A DNA stretch of 64,000 nucleotides, from contig NZ_CP067041.1 in the NCBI RefSeq assembly GCF_016599855.1, positions 3,782,001 to 3,846,000 of the forward strand. The letters are read 5' to 3'. Below the pieces are notes generated by a model. It was not told where the DNA came from and did no database searches. It worked only from the letters and a program-made list of their open reading frames with translations. Position 1 is the stretch's first letter. The number at the start of each line of letters is the position of its first letter. Below, one piece after another: positions 54,006 through 61,195 of the stretch. Position numbers and translations under genes: made by a program. The stretch is from Bradyrhizobium diazoefficiens (GTDB taxonomy: Bacteria; Pseudomonadota; Alphaproteobacteria; Rhizobiales; Xanthobacteraceae).

Positions 54006-55403
54006 TTGGAACCCCGGAATTTCGACGGGGAAGCCGACCGTCCGCGGCCGGCAGGGGCTAAGCAGACGGGGCGGGTGCTTGTCATCGGCCCCTACTTGCG
54101 TGCGCGTTCGGGCGGTGCCGACGCGCAATCGGAAAGTCATGTCTCGTCCAACCAGACCTTGCGAGACGCCGAGGCCCGGCTTGACGAAGCCGCGGGCCTC
54201 GCGCGCGCGATCGATCTCGTCATTGCCGATGCCATCATCGCGCCGATCAACCAGATCCGCCCCGCGACCTATATCGGCAAGGGCAAGGTCGAGGAGATCG
54301 CTGCGCTGGCCAAGAGCCTCGACGTCGAGCTCGTGGTGATGGATTGCGCGCTGGCGCCGATCCAGCAGCGCAATCTCGAGAAGGAATTGCACGCCAAAGT
54401 GCTCGATCGCACCGGCCTGATCCTGGAAATCTTCGGCCGGCGCGCCAAGACCAAGGAAGGCTCGCTTCAGGTCGAGCTTGCGCATCTCAACTATCAGCGC
54501 TCGCGCCTGGTGCGATCCTGGACCCATCTGGAACGCCAGCGCGGCGGTTTCGGCTTCATGGGCGGTCCCGGCGAGACCCAGATTGAAGCGGACCGTCGCC
54601 TGATCCAGGAGCGAATTTCCAAGCTCGAGGGCGAGTTGAAGAAGGTGCAGGCGACGCGGCGCTTGCATCGCGCCGGCCGCCAACGCGTGCCGTACCGCGT
54701 GGTCGCGCTGGTCGGCTACACCAATGCCGGCAAGTCGACGTTGTTCAACCGCCTGACGCGCGCCGACGTGCAGGCCGCCGATATGCTGTTCGCCACGCTC
54801 GATCCGACGCTGCGCGCGCTCACTTTGCCGCATGGCGGAAAGGCGATGCTGTCCGATACCGTCGGCTTCATCTCCAATCTGCCGACGCAGCTCGTCGCCG
54901 CCTTCCGCGCCACGCTGGAGGAGGTGCTGGAAGCCGACGTCATCCTGCATGTCCGCGACATTTCGCACGAGGACGCCGAGGCGCAGCAGAGCGACGTCGA
55001 CGCCGTGCTGCGGCAACTCGGCATCAACCCCGATGATTCCGGCCGAATCATCGAAGTCTGGAACAAGATCGACCGCTACGAGCCTGATAAGCGCGAAGAG
55101 CTTTTGAACATTGCCGCGCGCAGGCCGGAGGATCATCCGGCGATGCTGGTCTCGGCCGTATCGGGCGAGGGGATCGACGCGCTGCTCGGCGCGATCGAGG
55201 AACGCCTTGCCGCCAAACGCACCACGCTCGATCTGTCCATCGACGCCGCAGACGGCGCCGGCATCTCCTGGCTGCACCGCAATTCCGAGGTGCTGGCGAA
55301 AGAGCTGCACGACGGCCGCTTCGACATGACGGTGCGAGTCGACGAGACCAAGCGGGACATCGTGGTGAACAGGTTCGACGCGGTGCCGCGTCTGTCGGCA
55401 TAA
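54006..55403 (+). CDS. hflX: GTPase HflX
   Basis: This 465-residue ribosome-associated GTPase, which rescues stalled or heat-damaged ribosomes, shows the HflX N-domain ([38 protein letters not shown]), the glycine-rich [19 protein letters not shown], the G1 loop [13 protein letters not shown]3 DTVGFI and G4 NKID. The start must be TTG 54006 ([12 protein letters not shown]), since no ATG occurs before the conserved core; GAGAG lies upstream. It is 11 bases after hfq, the same pairing seen in E. coli. Confidence 0.93.
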   Translation: MEPRNFDGEADRPRPAGAKQTGRVLVIGPYLRARSGGADAQSESHVSSNQTLRDAEARLDEAAGLARAIDLVIADAIIAPINQIRPATYIGKGKVEEIAALAKSLDVELVVMDCALAPIQQRNLEKELHAKVLDRTGLILEIFGRRAKTKEGSLQVELAHLNYQRSRLVRSWTHLERQRGGFGFMGGPGETQIEADRRLIQERISKLEGELKKVQATRRLHRAGRQRVPYRVVALVGYTNAGKSTLFNRLTRADVQAADMLFATLDPTLRALTLPHGGKAMLSDTVGFISNLPTQLVAAFRATLEEVLEADVILHVRDISHEDAEAQQSDVDAVLRQLGINPDDSGRIIEVWNKIDRYEPDKREELLNIAARRPEDHPAMLVSAVSGEGIDALLGAIEERLAAKRTTLDLSIDAADGAGISWLHRNSEVLAKELHDGRFDMTVRVDETKRDIVVNRFDAVPRLSA

Positions 55404-55409
55404 ACCGCT

Positions 55410-55457
55410 GTCGCCCCGGACAAGCGCTGCAAAGCGGAGCGCCGCTCCGGGGACGAC
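55410..55457. repeat. GC-rich nested palindrome between hflX and mazG
   Basis: Outer arms GTCG-CCCCGGA and TCCGGGG-A-CGAC enclose an inner stem GCGCT/AGCGC. It fills the 61-base gap between convergent genes and can serve as a bidirectional terminator. The CCCCGG arms recall the other palindromic repeats in the window, but the overall sequence differs. Confidence 0.65.
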
Positions 55458-55464
55458 GGCGGAG

Positions 55465-56325
55465 TTAGCGGCCGGCTTCCTTGCGTCCTTCTGGCACCGG
55501 TTTCACTTCACCCTTCGCTTCGTTCCACAGCGAATCCATCTCCGCCAACGATGCTTGCTCCAGCGTGCGTCCCTGCGCTTCCAGCGCTCGCTCGATGAAG
55601 GCAAACCGCCGCTCGAATTTTGCGTTGGTGGCGCGCAGTGCCGCTTCCGGATCGGCGTCGACATGGCGGGCGAGGTTGACCAGCGCGAACATCAGGTCGC
55701 CGGTTTCCTCCGCAATCTCCCGCTTGTCGTTGCGGTCGAGCGCTGCTTCGATCTCGTCGGCTTCCTCGCGGATCTTTTGCAGCACCGCGCGCGGATCGTT
55801 CCAGTCGAAGCCGACGGTGGAGGCCTTGCGCTGCAGCTCCATGGCGCGCGTCAGCGCGGGTTGGCCGGCCTTCACGCCCGCGAGCAAAGATTTGTGGGAT
55901 TGCGATGGCGTTGCTTCGGGCGGTCGGCGCGCGACGCGCTCGGTCTTCTCCTCGGCCTTGATGCGGTCCCAGACCTCCTTGACGTGCGAGGAGGCGAGGT
56001 TGCCGTCGTTGTCGGCGAAGACATGCGGATGGCGGCGGATCATCTTGCGGGTGATGGCCTCGACCACGTCGCCAAATGCAAAGGCGTTCTGCTCGGAGGC
56101 CATCTGGGCGTGGAACACCACCTGCAACAGGAGATCGCCGAGTTCCTCGCGCAAATCGTCGAGATCGCCGCGGTCGATGGCGTCGACCACCTCATAGGCT
56201 TCCTCGATCGTGTAGGGCGCAATCGTCGCGAAATTCTGCTCGAGGTCCCAGGGGCAGCCGGTCACCGGCGTGCGGAGCGCCGCCATGATCTCGATCAGGC
56301 GGGAAATGTCGCGGGAAGGGGTCAT
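55465..56325 (-). CDS. mazG: Nucleoside triphosphate pyrophosphohydrolase MazG
   Basis: The 286-residue enzyme hydrolyses non-canonical or excess nucleoside triphosphates to monophosphates. Two MazG domains are visible: the first with [22 protein letters not shown] and [20 protein letters not shown], the second with [10 protein letters not shown] and [16 protein letters not shown]. The middle linker holds the family-typical [15 protein letters not shown] 56325 ([10 protein letters not shown]) with GGAG upstream is preferred over the longer frame to 56412. Confidence 0.94.
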   Translation of the reverse strand: MTPSRDISRLIEIMAALRTPVTGCPWDLEQNFATIAPYTIEEAYEVVDAIDRGDLDDLREELGDLLLQVVFHAQMASEQNAFAFGDVVEAITRKMIRRHPHVFADNDGNLASSHVKEVWDRIKAEEKTERVARRPPEATPSQSHKSLLAGVKAGQPALTRAMELQRKASTVGFDWNDPRAVLQKIREEADEIEAALDRNDKREIAEETGDLMFALVNLARHVDADPEAALRATNAKFERRFAFIERALEAQGRTLEQASLAEMDSLWNEAKGEVKPVPEGRKEAGR

Positions 56326-56451
56326 TGCGGGGCAGTCTCCTGGGTCCAAGACCTTATGCCAAAAGCGGACTGCCGTTCCCAGCACCGGCGTGCGGAACAG
56401 GTGGATTTCCACCGATTGGCGGGCTCGCTCCGCAGTGCTAAAGCGCGGGCC

Positions 56452-57165
56452 ATGAGCGACGCATTTTCATCACAAACCGCGCTGGTGCTGTTTTCCGGAG
56501 GCCAGGATTCCACCACCTGCCTTGCCTGGGCGCTCAGCCGCTTTGCGCGCGTGGAGACGCTGGGGTTCGAGTACGGGCAACGGCACGCCGTCGAGCTCGA
56601 TTGCCGCGACCGGCTGTTCGACGGCATCAAAAGCTTGCACGCCGATTGGGCCGCAAAGCTCGGCGAGAGCCATACGCTGTCGGTCCCGACGCTGGCGGCC
56701 GTCTCCGAAACCGCGTTGACGCGCGACGTTGCGATCGCAATGGGCGCTGATGGTCTGCCGAATACCTTCGTGCCCGGCCGCAATCTGGTGTTCCTGACTT
56801 TCGCGGCGGCGCTGGCCTATCGGCGCGGCATCACCCACATCGTCGGCGGCATGTGCGAGACCGATTATTCCGGCTACCCCGATTGCCGCGACGACACCAT
56901 CCGCGCGATGCAGGCCGCGCTCTCGCTCGGCATGGCGAGACCATTCGAACTTCACACGCCGCTGATGTGGATCGACAAGGCCGCAACGTGGAAGCTCGCG
57001 CACGATCTCGGCGGCGACGGGCTGGTCGATCTCATCCGCGAGCAGTCGCACACCTGCTATCTCGGCGAACGCGGCGCGCAGCACGACTGGGGCTATGGCT
57101 GCGGCGAATGCCCGGCGTGCAGCCTGCGCGCGAAGGGCTGGCGGGAGTTTGTGGCGGGCAACTAG
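56452..57165 (+). CDS. queC: 7-cyano-7-deazaguanine synthase
   Basis: This 237-residue PP-loop ATPase makes preQ0, the precursor of queuosine in tRNA. The PP-loop is [35 protein letters not shown] and [19 protein letters not shown] are family hallmarks, and the zinc site is [17 protein letters not shown] 56452 gives the normal length. It is divergent from mazG with about 126 bases between. Confidence 0.95.
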   Translation: MSDAFSSQTALVLFSGGQDSTTCLAWALSRFARVETLGFEYGQRHAVELDCRDRLFDGIKSLHADWAAKLGESHTLSVPTLAAVSETALTRDVAIAMGADGLPNTFVPGRNLVFLTFAAALAYRRGITHIVGGMCETDYSGYPDCRDDTIRAMQAALSLGMARPFELHTPLMWIDKAATWKLAHDLGGDGLVDLIREQSHTCYLGERGAQHDWGYGCGECPACSLRAKGWREFVAGN

Positions 57166-57171
57166 CTCCGT

Positions 57172-57258
57172 CGTCATTGCGAGGAGCCCTTGCGACGAAG
57201 CAATCAGACTGTCTCTGCGGAAAGATTCTGGATTTGCTTCGCTTCGCTCGCAATGACG
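57172..57258. repeat. Palindromic repeat of the CGTCATTGCGAG family
   Basis: Perfect 12-base outer arms CGTCATTGCGAG (57172-57183) and CTCGCAATGACG (57247-57258) enclose an AT-richer centre with a TTGCGACGAAGCAA-type hairpin. It lies between convergent queC and the nitrile hydratase accessory gene. This is a different family from the CATTCCGGG repeats. Confidence 0.85.
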
Positions 57259-57274
57259 AGCTTGTGGCGCGAGT

Positions 57275-57652
57275 CTACCCAAAATCCTCCGGCCTCAGCT
57301 CGATGGGCTTGCCGTGCGGCGTCCGATCCGCCGCGTGATCCCAGGCGTCGCGATAGCGGCGCAGCGCTTCCGCGGATGCCACGCCCTTGCTTGCGACAAG
57401 GCCTTCCAGCGTGGCAAGCCAGTGCAAATAGTAAGTCTCGCCGGTATCGGGATCGCCTTCGGCCTGTGCGCGCTTGATCTGGTCGGCGAGGGCTGCGGCC
57501 CATTCGGGCCAGGTGAACAGGCCGTGCTCGTGCAGGCTCAAGGCCATCGCGAACGCATGCGCCTCCCAGGGTGCGCGGAACACCGGGCCGTGGTCATCGC
57601 GCGGAATGCCCGGGATGGCCGCCGTCGCGGCGGCAGCAAGCGCGGCACTCAT
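57275..57652 (-). CDS. Nitrile hydratase accessory (activator) protein
   Basis: The 125-residue protein belongs to the nitrile hydratase activator family, which helps load the metal into the alpha subunit. Typical stretches are FRAPWEAHAFAMALSLHEHG, FTWPEWAAALADQI and GETYYLHWLATLE. ATG 57652 overlaps the beta-subunit stop by one base, indicating translational coupling as the last gene of the operon. Confidence 0.88.
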   Translation of the reverse strand: MSAALAAAATAAIPGIPRDDHGPVFRAPWEAHAFAMALSLHEHGLFTWPEWAAALADQIKRAQAEGDPDTGETYYLHWLATLEGLVASKGVASAEALRRYRDAWDHAADRTPHGKPIELRPEDFG

Positions 57653-58311
57653 CACGCCGGATCCAGATAGGGCTCGAACGCATCGATCGAGACCTTTAAC
57701 GTCGGATCACCATCCGCGCCCCAGAGATCAAGGCCCTCGAACACTACCGTGTAGAGCCATTGCGGATCTTCGCCGCCCTCCATCGCCGCCGTATCCGGAA
57801 ACACCTGGCAGCCATGGTTGAGCTCGACCACGCCGACATGGCCGCGCACATAGCGCGGCAGCCGCGTATGCGTGGCCGGATGGATGTTCTTCGCCCGCAC
57901 CTTGTCGCCGATCTTGAACTTGGCCGGCGCGGGAGCAGGGCGGGCAAACTTGCCGCGAACCATGATGCGCTCGAGGTCGTCGAGACCGAACTTGCCGTGC
58001 TTCAGCGCTTTCGCCGGCTGCATCGCGTGACCAGCGGCGACCTCCTCCCGGGTGAGGTAGCCCTTGTCGATCAGCATCGCCTCGAGCCCGAGAAACCATT
58101 TCTTGTAGTAGGAGCTCGACAGGTACACATGCGGCGGCAGCGTCTCGCGATAGAAGCGCGAAGTGTCGATGTTGAAGGCGCCGGCCGCACCCATCGCGCG
58201 CACCATCGCCAGCACACGGGACTCCCACACCTTGTGGAACACCGGCTCGTTGGGCTCGGGCTCGACCCTGCCGAACCCATCCATGCCGCCCATGTCGTGG
58301 ACACCGTTCAC
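57652..58311 (-). CDS. nthB: Nitrile hydratase beta subunit
   Basis: This 219-residue structural subunit of nitrile hydratase opens [16 protein letters not shown], the invariant beta-subunit start, here on a GTG codon that overlaps the alpha-subunit stop by 4 bases. Further motifs are [20 protein letters not shown] and, in the SH3-like C-terminal domain, [15 protein letters not shown] and [16 protein letters not shown]. It forms the active-site pocket together with the alpha subunit. Confidence 0.93.
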   Translation of the reverse strand: MNGVHDMGGMDGFGRVEPEPNEPVFHKVWESRVLAMVRAMGAAGAFNIDTSRFYRETLPPHVYLSSSYYKKWFLGLEAMLIDKGYLTREEVAAGHAMQPAKALKHGKFGLDDLERIMVRGKFARPAPAPAKFKIGDKVRAKNIHPATHTRLPRYVRGHVGVVELNHGCQVFPDTAAMEGGEDPQWLYTVVFEGLDLWGADGDPTLKVSIDAFEPYLDPA

Positions 58312-58946
58312 GACGGCGCTCCCGGTGTCCTGGGAAAGCCTGTCCCGATCATGGAGTCGCGCGTGACAAGCTCGGCGAGCTGCTCCTCGCTCCAGCCTTC
58401 GGTGCCTGCGGGACGCATCGGCAGCACCAGGAAGCGCGTCTCGGCCGTGGAATCCCAGACCCGGATTTCGACGTTCTTCGGCAGCGTCACGTCGAAATCG
58501 GCGAGCACGCCGCGTGGATCCTTCACGGCGCGCGAGCGATAGGGCGCCGCCTTGTACCAGACCGGCGGTAACCCCAGCATTTCCCAGGGGTAGCAGGAGC
58601 AAAGCGTGCACACGACCATGTTGTGACGCTCCGGCGTATTCTCGACTACGACGAGATGGTCGCCGACGCGGCTGACATGGCCAAGCGTCCCGATCGCCTT
58701 GCTGCCGTCCTCCAGGAGCGCATTCTTGAACGCCGGATCGGTCCAGGCCTTGGCGACGACGCGCGCGCCGTTATGCGGGCCGATCTTGGTCTCGTAGGCC
58801 TGGATGATGGCGTCGAGCGCGGCCGGGTCGACATAGCCCTTTTCGGTCAAAATCGTCTCGAGCGCGCGCACGCGCAGCTCGGTCTCTGACAATTCCGAAT
58901 GACCCTGGTCGTGATGATGGTGGTCGTGATCGTGATCGTGGCTCAT
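58308..58946 (-). CDS. nthA: Nitrile hydratase alpha subunit, cobalt type
   Basis: This metal-binding subunit hydrates nitriles to amides. The active-site motif is VCTLCSC (Cys113, Cys116, Ser117, Cys118); threonine in second place (CTLC rather than CSLC) marks the cobalt class. The start at 58946 gives [16 protein letters not shown], a histidine/aspartate-rich N-terminus likely to bind metal ions; the upstream in-frame codon at 58967 is less likely. The gene order alpha, beta, activator is typical. No amidase is present in the window, so the fate of the amide is not visible. Confidence 0.94.
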   Translation of the reverse strand: MSHDHDHDHHHHDQGHSELSETELRVRALETILTEKGYVDPAALDAIIQAYETKIGPHNGARVVAKAWTDPAFKNALLEDGSKAIGTLGHVSRVGDHLVVVENTPERHNMVVCTLCSCYPWEMLGLPPVWYKAAPYRSRAVKDPRGVLADFDVTLPKNVEIRVWDSTAETRFLVLPMRPAGTEGWSEEQLAELVTRDSMIGTGFPRTPGAPS

Positions 58947-59069
58947 GAGGCGGAAGATTATGCGCATGGTCCCGACCTGTCGAGGGTTCGTTGCAGCGCA
59001 TTCCAGCCACGTATTCGTGGCGCCGTTTGTGCGCTACGATCAGGCGAAAATCAGCTTCGGAGGCGCCCC

Positions 59070-59876
59070 ATGAAGGAATTCGTCGCGATCGAGAAAGGCC
59101 TCGGGCCCGAGGGGCGGATCGCTGTGGTGCGGTTCGACCGTCATGATGGCATCAACGCGCTTTCGCCGGAGGCGATGCGCCAGCTCACGGCGGCGGCGCG
59201 CAGCTTCGAGGATGACGCGGCAACGTCCGTCGTGGTGCTGACCGGTAATCCCGGCGCGTTCAGCGCCGGCTTCGATTTGAAGGACCCCGAAGGCCGCTCG
59301 CGCAAGGAGATGGATCTCGGCGCGCTCAGGCAGCATCTCAAACTCGGGCCGCGCCTGACGCACGCCTGGCACGAGATGGAGCAGATCACGATCGCGGCGA
59401 TCGAAGGCTTTTGCGTCGGCGGTGGCGTCGCATTGGCGGTGGCGCTCGACTTCCGCGTTATGGGGCGCGACTCGCACCTGCGCGTGCCCGAAATCGGGCT
59501 CGGCATGAACATGAGCTGGCAGAGCATCCCGCGCATGCTGCATCTGATAGGACCGGCCCGCACCAAACAGGCGGTGATTTTGGCCGACCAGCGCATCAGC
59601 GCGGATGAAGCCTATGAATGGGGCTTGGTGGAGCAGGTCGTCGATCCCGGCAAGGCGTTCGACGCGGCGATGGATCTCGCGTGGAAAGTCGCCGCGCAAC
59701 CGCCGCTCTCGGTCGCCATGACCAAGCTCACCGTCAACCGGCTCGCGCATGCGCTGGATGATCTCACCAGCCATATGGACATCGACCAGTTTGCGCTGGC
59801 GAGCCTCACTGAGGATCACAAGGAGGGCATGGAGGCGTTCCTCTCCCGCCGCAAGCCGCGATTCAAGGGACGGTAG
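59070..59876 (+). CDS. Enoyl-CoA hydratase/isomerase family protein
   Basis: This 268-residue crotonase-fold protein has oxyanion-hole motifs GNPGAFSAGFDLKD and AIEGFCVGGGVALAVALD, then RVPEIGLGMNMSWQS and the C-terminal ISADEAYEWGLVEQVV. A GGAGG ribosome binding site precedes ATG 59070. It probably acts on a CoA thioester in fatty-acid or aromatic breakdown; the exact substrate is unknown. It is divergent from the nitrile hydratase operon. Its last four bases overlap the frame of the metI fragment that follows. Confidence 0.88.
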   Translation: MKEFVAIEKGLGPEGRIAVVRFDRHDGINALSPEAMRQLTAAARSFEDDAATSVVVLTGNPGAFSAGFDLKDPEGRSRKEMDLGALRQHLKLGPRLTHAWHEMEQITIAAIEGFCVGGGVALAVALDFRVMGRDSHLRVPEIGLGMNMSWQSIPRMLHLIGPARTKQAVILADQRISADEAYEWGLVEQVVDPGKAFDAAMDLAWKVAAQPPLSVAMTKLTVNRLAHALDDLTSHMDIDQFALASLTEDHKEGMEAFLSRRKPRFKGR

Positions 59877-60052
59877 ACCTCGGCGCTGTCGGCGGCGGCG
59901 GGCTCGGCGATCTCTGCATCCGCTACGGTTACCAGCGCTTCATGCCGGAGATGATGCTGGGCGTCGTCGTGCTGATCGCGCTGGTGCAGCTTGTGCAGAG
60001 CGCCGGCGACAATCTGGCGCGCCGGGTCAACCGGCGGCTGCGGCAGCGCTGA
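59873..60052 (+). pseudogene. C-terminal fragment of methionine ABC permease MetI
   Basis: The frame reads GAVGGGGLGDLCIRYGYQRF then MPEMMLGVVVLIALVQLVQS and GDNLARRVNRRLRQR before a stop. This is the conserved end of MetI-type D-methionine permeases (about 58 of roughly 220 residues). There is no start codon, and the rest of the gene is replaced by the end of the enoyl-CoA hydratase gene. It marks a deletion or insertion junction at about 59873-59880. It is too short to have been detected as a gene. Confidence 0.8.
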
Positions 60053-60119
60053 CATCCCGCGGCCAGCCCCGCGCGCGCAGTGGCTCCGACGACAGGAGAA
60101 GTGGCGGAGCTCCAACGTG

Positions 60120-61049
60120 CTAAAGGCCGTCGACGATCTTTATGATTTCGTTCCTCAGCCAGGCATGCGCGGGTTGATTGTCCATCCGGCGAAGCCAGAC
60201 CATCGACGTCTCGATCGGCCTGGGCGCGCGCGTCAAGCGACGATGTATGAGCTCGCGGGATCGGGCAATTTCAAGGGCGACCTTCAGAGGAAGAACCGCG
60301 ACGAGGTCAGACGTCGCGAGGATCCGCGCGGCCGACAAAATAGGGGCGCGAACGATAGCTCGCCGGTTGGGCCTGTTCGAGTCCGCCATGCCTGAAGTCG
60401 CCTCGTTGCCGAATTGGGTGGACGAAATCTCCAATTGCGCGGCTCCGGCAAGTGCTTCCCTGGATATCTCTCGCTCTTTTGACAGGCGGTGATCTCCGCG
60501 CATGACGAGAACAAACTCGTCTTGAGTGAGCCGCTTCCGCGTCAAACGCTCGGCGGAGGCGTCCGACTGACCGATTGCGAGATGCAGTTCGCTTCGGTCG
60601 AGCAGGTCGAGGACGTTCAGGGTGCCACTCGGACGGAAGTTTAGCCTCAGGCCGGGAGCGAGCTGCGCGATCCCGGATGCAATGGGAGCGACAAGGACGA
60701 TTGCGGCATAATTGTCGACCGCGATCGTGAAGGACGTTGCCGCCTTGGCGGGCTCGAACTCATCCGGTTCCAGGGCCTCGCGCAGACCGTCGAGGGCCGT
60801 CCGGACAGGCACCGAAAGCTGTTCTGCGCGAGGGGTAGGCGTCATTCCCTGTGGTCCGCGGACGAACAGCTCGTCCTTCAGCATATGACGGAGGCGCGCC
60901 AACGCGTGGCTGACGGCGGGCTGGCTCAGGCCCAGTCGCTTTCCGGCGCGCGTTGTCGATCTTTCCCTCATCACGGCGTCGAAGACCGCCAGGAGATTCA
61001 GATCGATCGATCCGAGGGACGCGGGAGGCTTCTTCAAGGTCCACCACAA
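60120..61049 (-). CDS. LysR-family transcriptional regulator
   Basis: The 309-residue regulator has an N-terminal winged helix-turn-helix (NLLAVFDAVMRERSTTRAGK, LGLSQPAVSHALARLRHML) and a C-terminal ligand-binding domain, including FTIAVDNYAAIVLVAPIA and DLVAVLPLKVALEIA. The layout resembles the NodD/LinR-like branch. The start is TTG 61049 or TTG 61037 (after GGTGG); no ATG is suitable. It is divergent from the RND permease with 146 bases between; LysR proteins usually control the adjacent divergent gene. Confidence 0.9.
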   Translation of the reverse strand: MWWTLKKPPASLGSIDLNLLAVFDAVMRERSTTRAGKRLGLSQPAVSHALARLRHMLKDELFVRGPQGMTPTPRAEQLSVPVRTALDGLREALEPDEFEPAKAATSFTIAVDNYAAIVLVAPIASGIAQLAPGLRLNFRPSGTLNVLDLLDRSELHLAIGQSDASAERLTRKRLTQDEFVLVMRGDHRLSKEREISREALAGAAQLEISSTQFGNEATSGMADSNRPNRRAIVRAPILSAARILATSDLVAVLPLKVALEIARSRELIHRRLTRAPRPIETSMVWLRRMDNQPAHAWLRNEIIKIVDGL

Positions 61050-61195
61050 TTCATCAGCAACATGTCCGAATAATGAGAATGCATTGGTCGAATGACGAAC
61101 TCAAGCCTATCGTCGCGATTGTTGACTGACGGCATCGGCGTCTGAACCGGATCGACCCAGCCTCCGGTCCGTTCCGACGTCGATGGGAGACCGAA

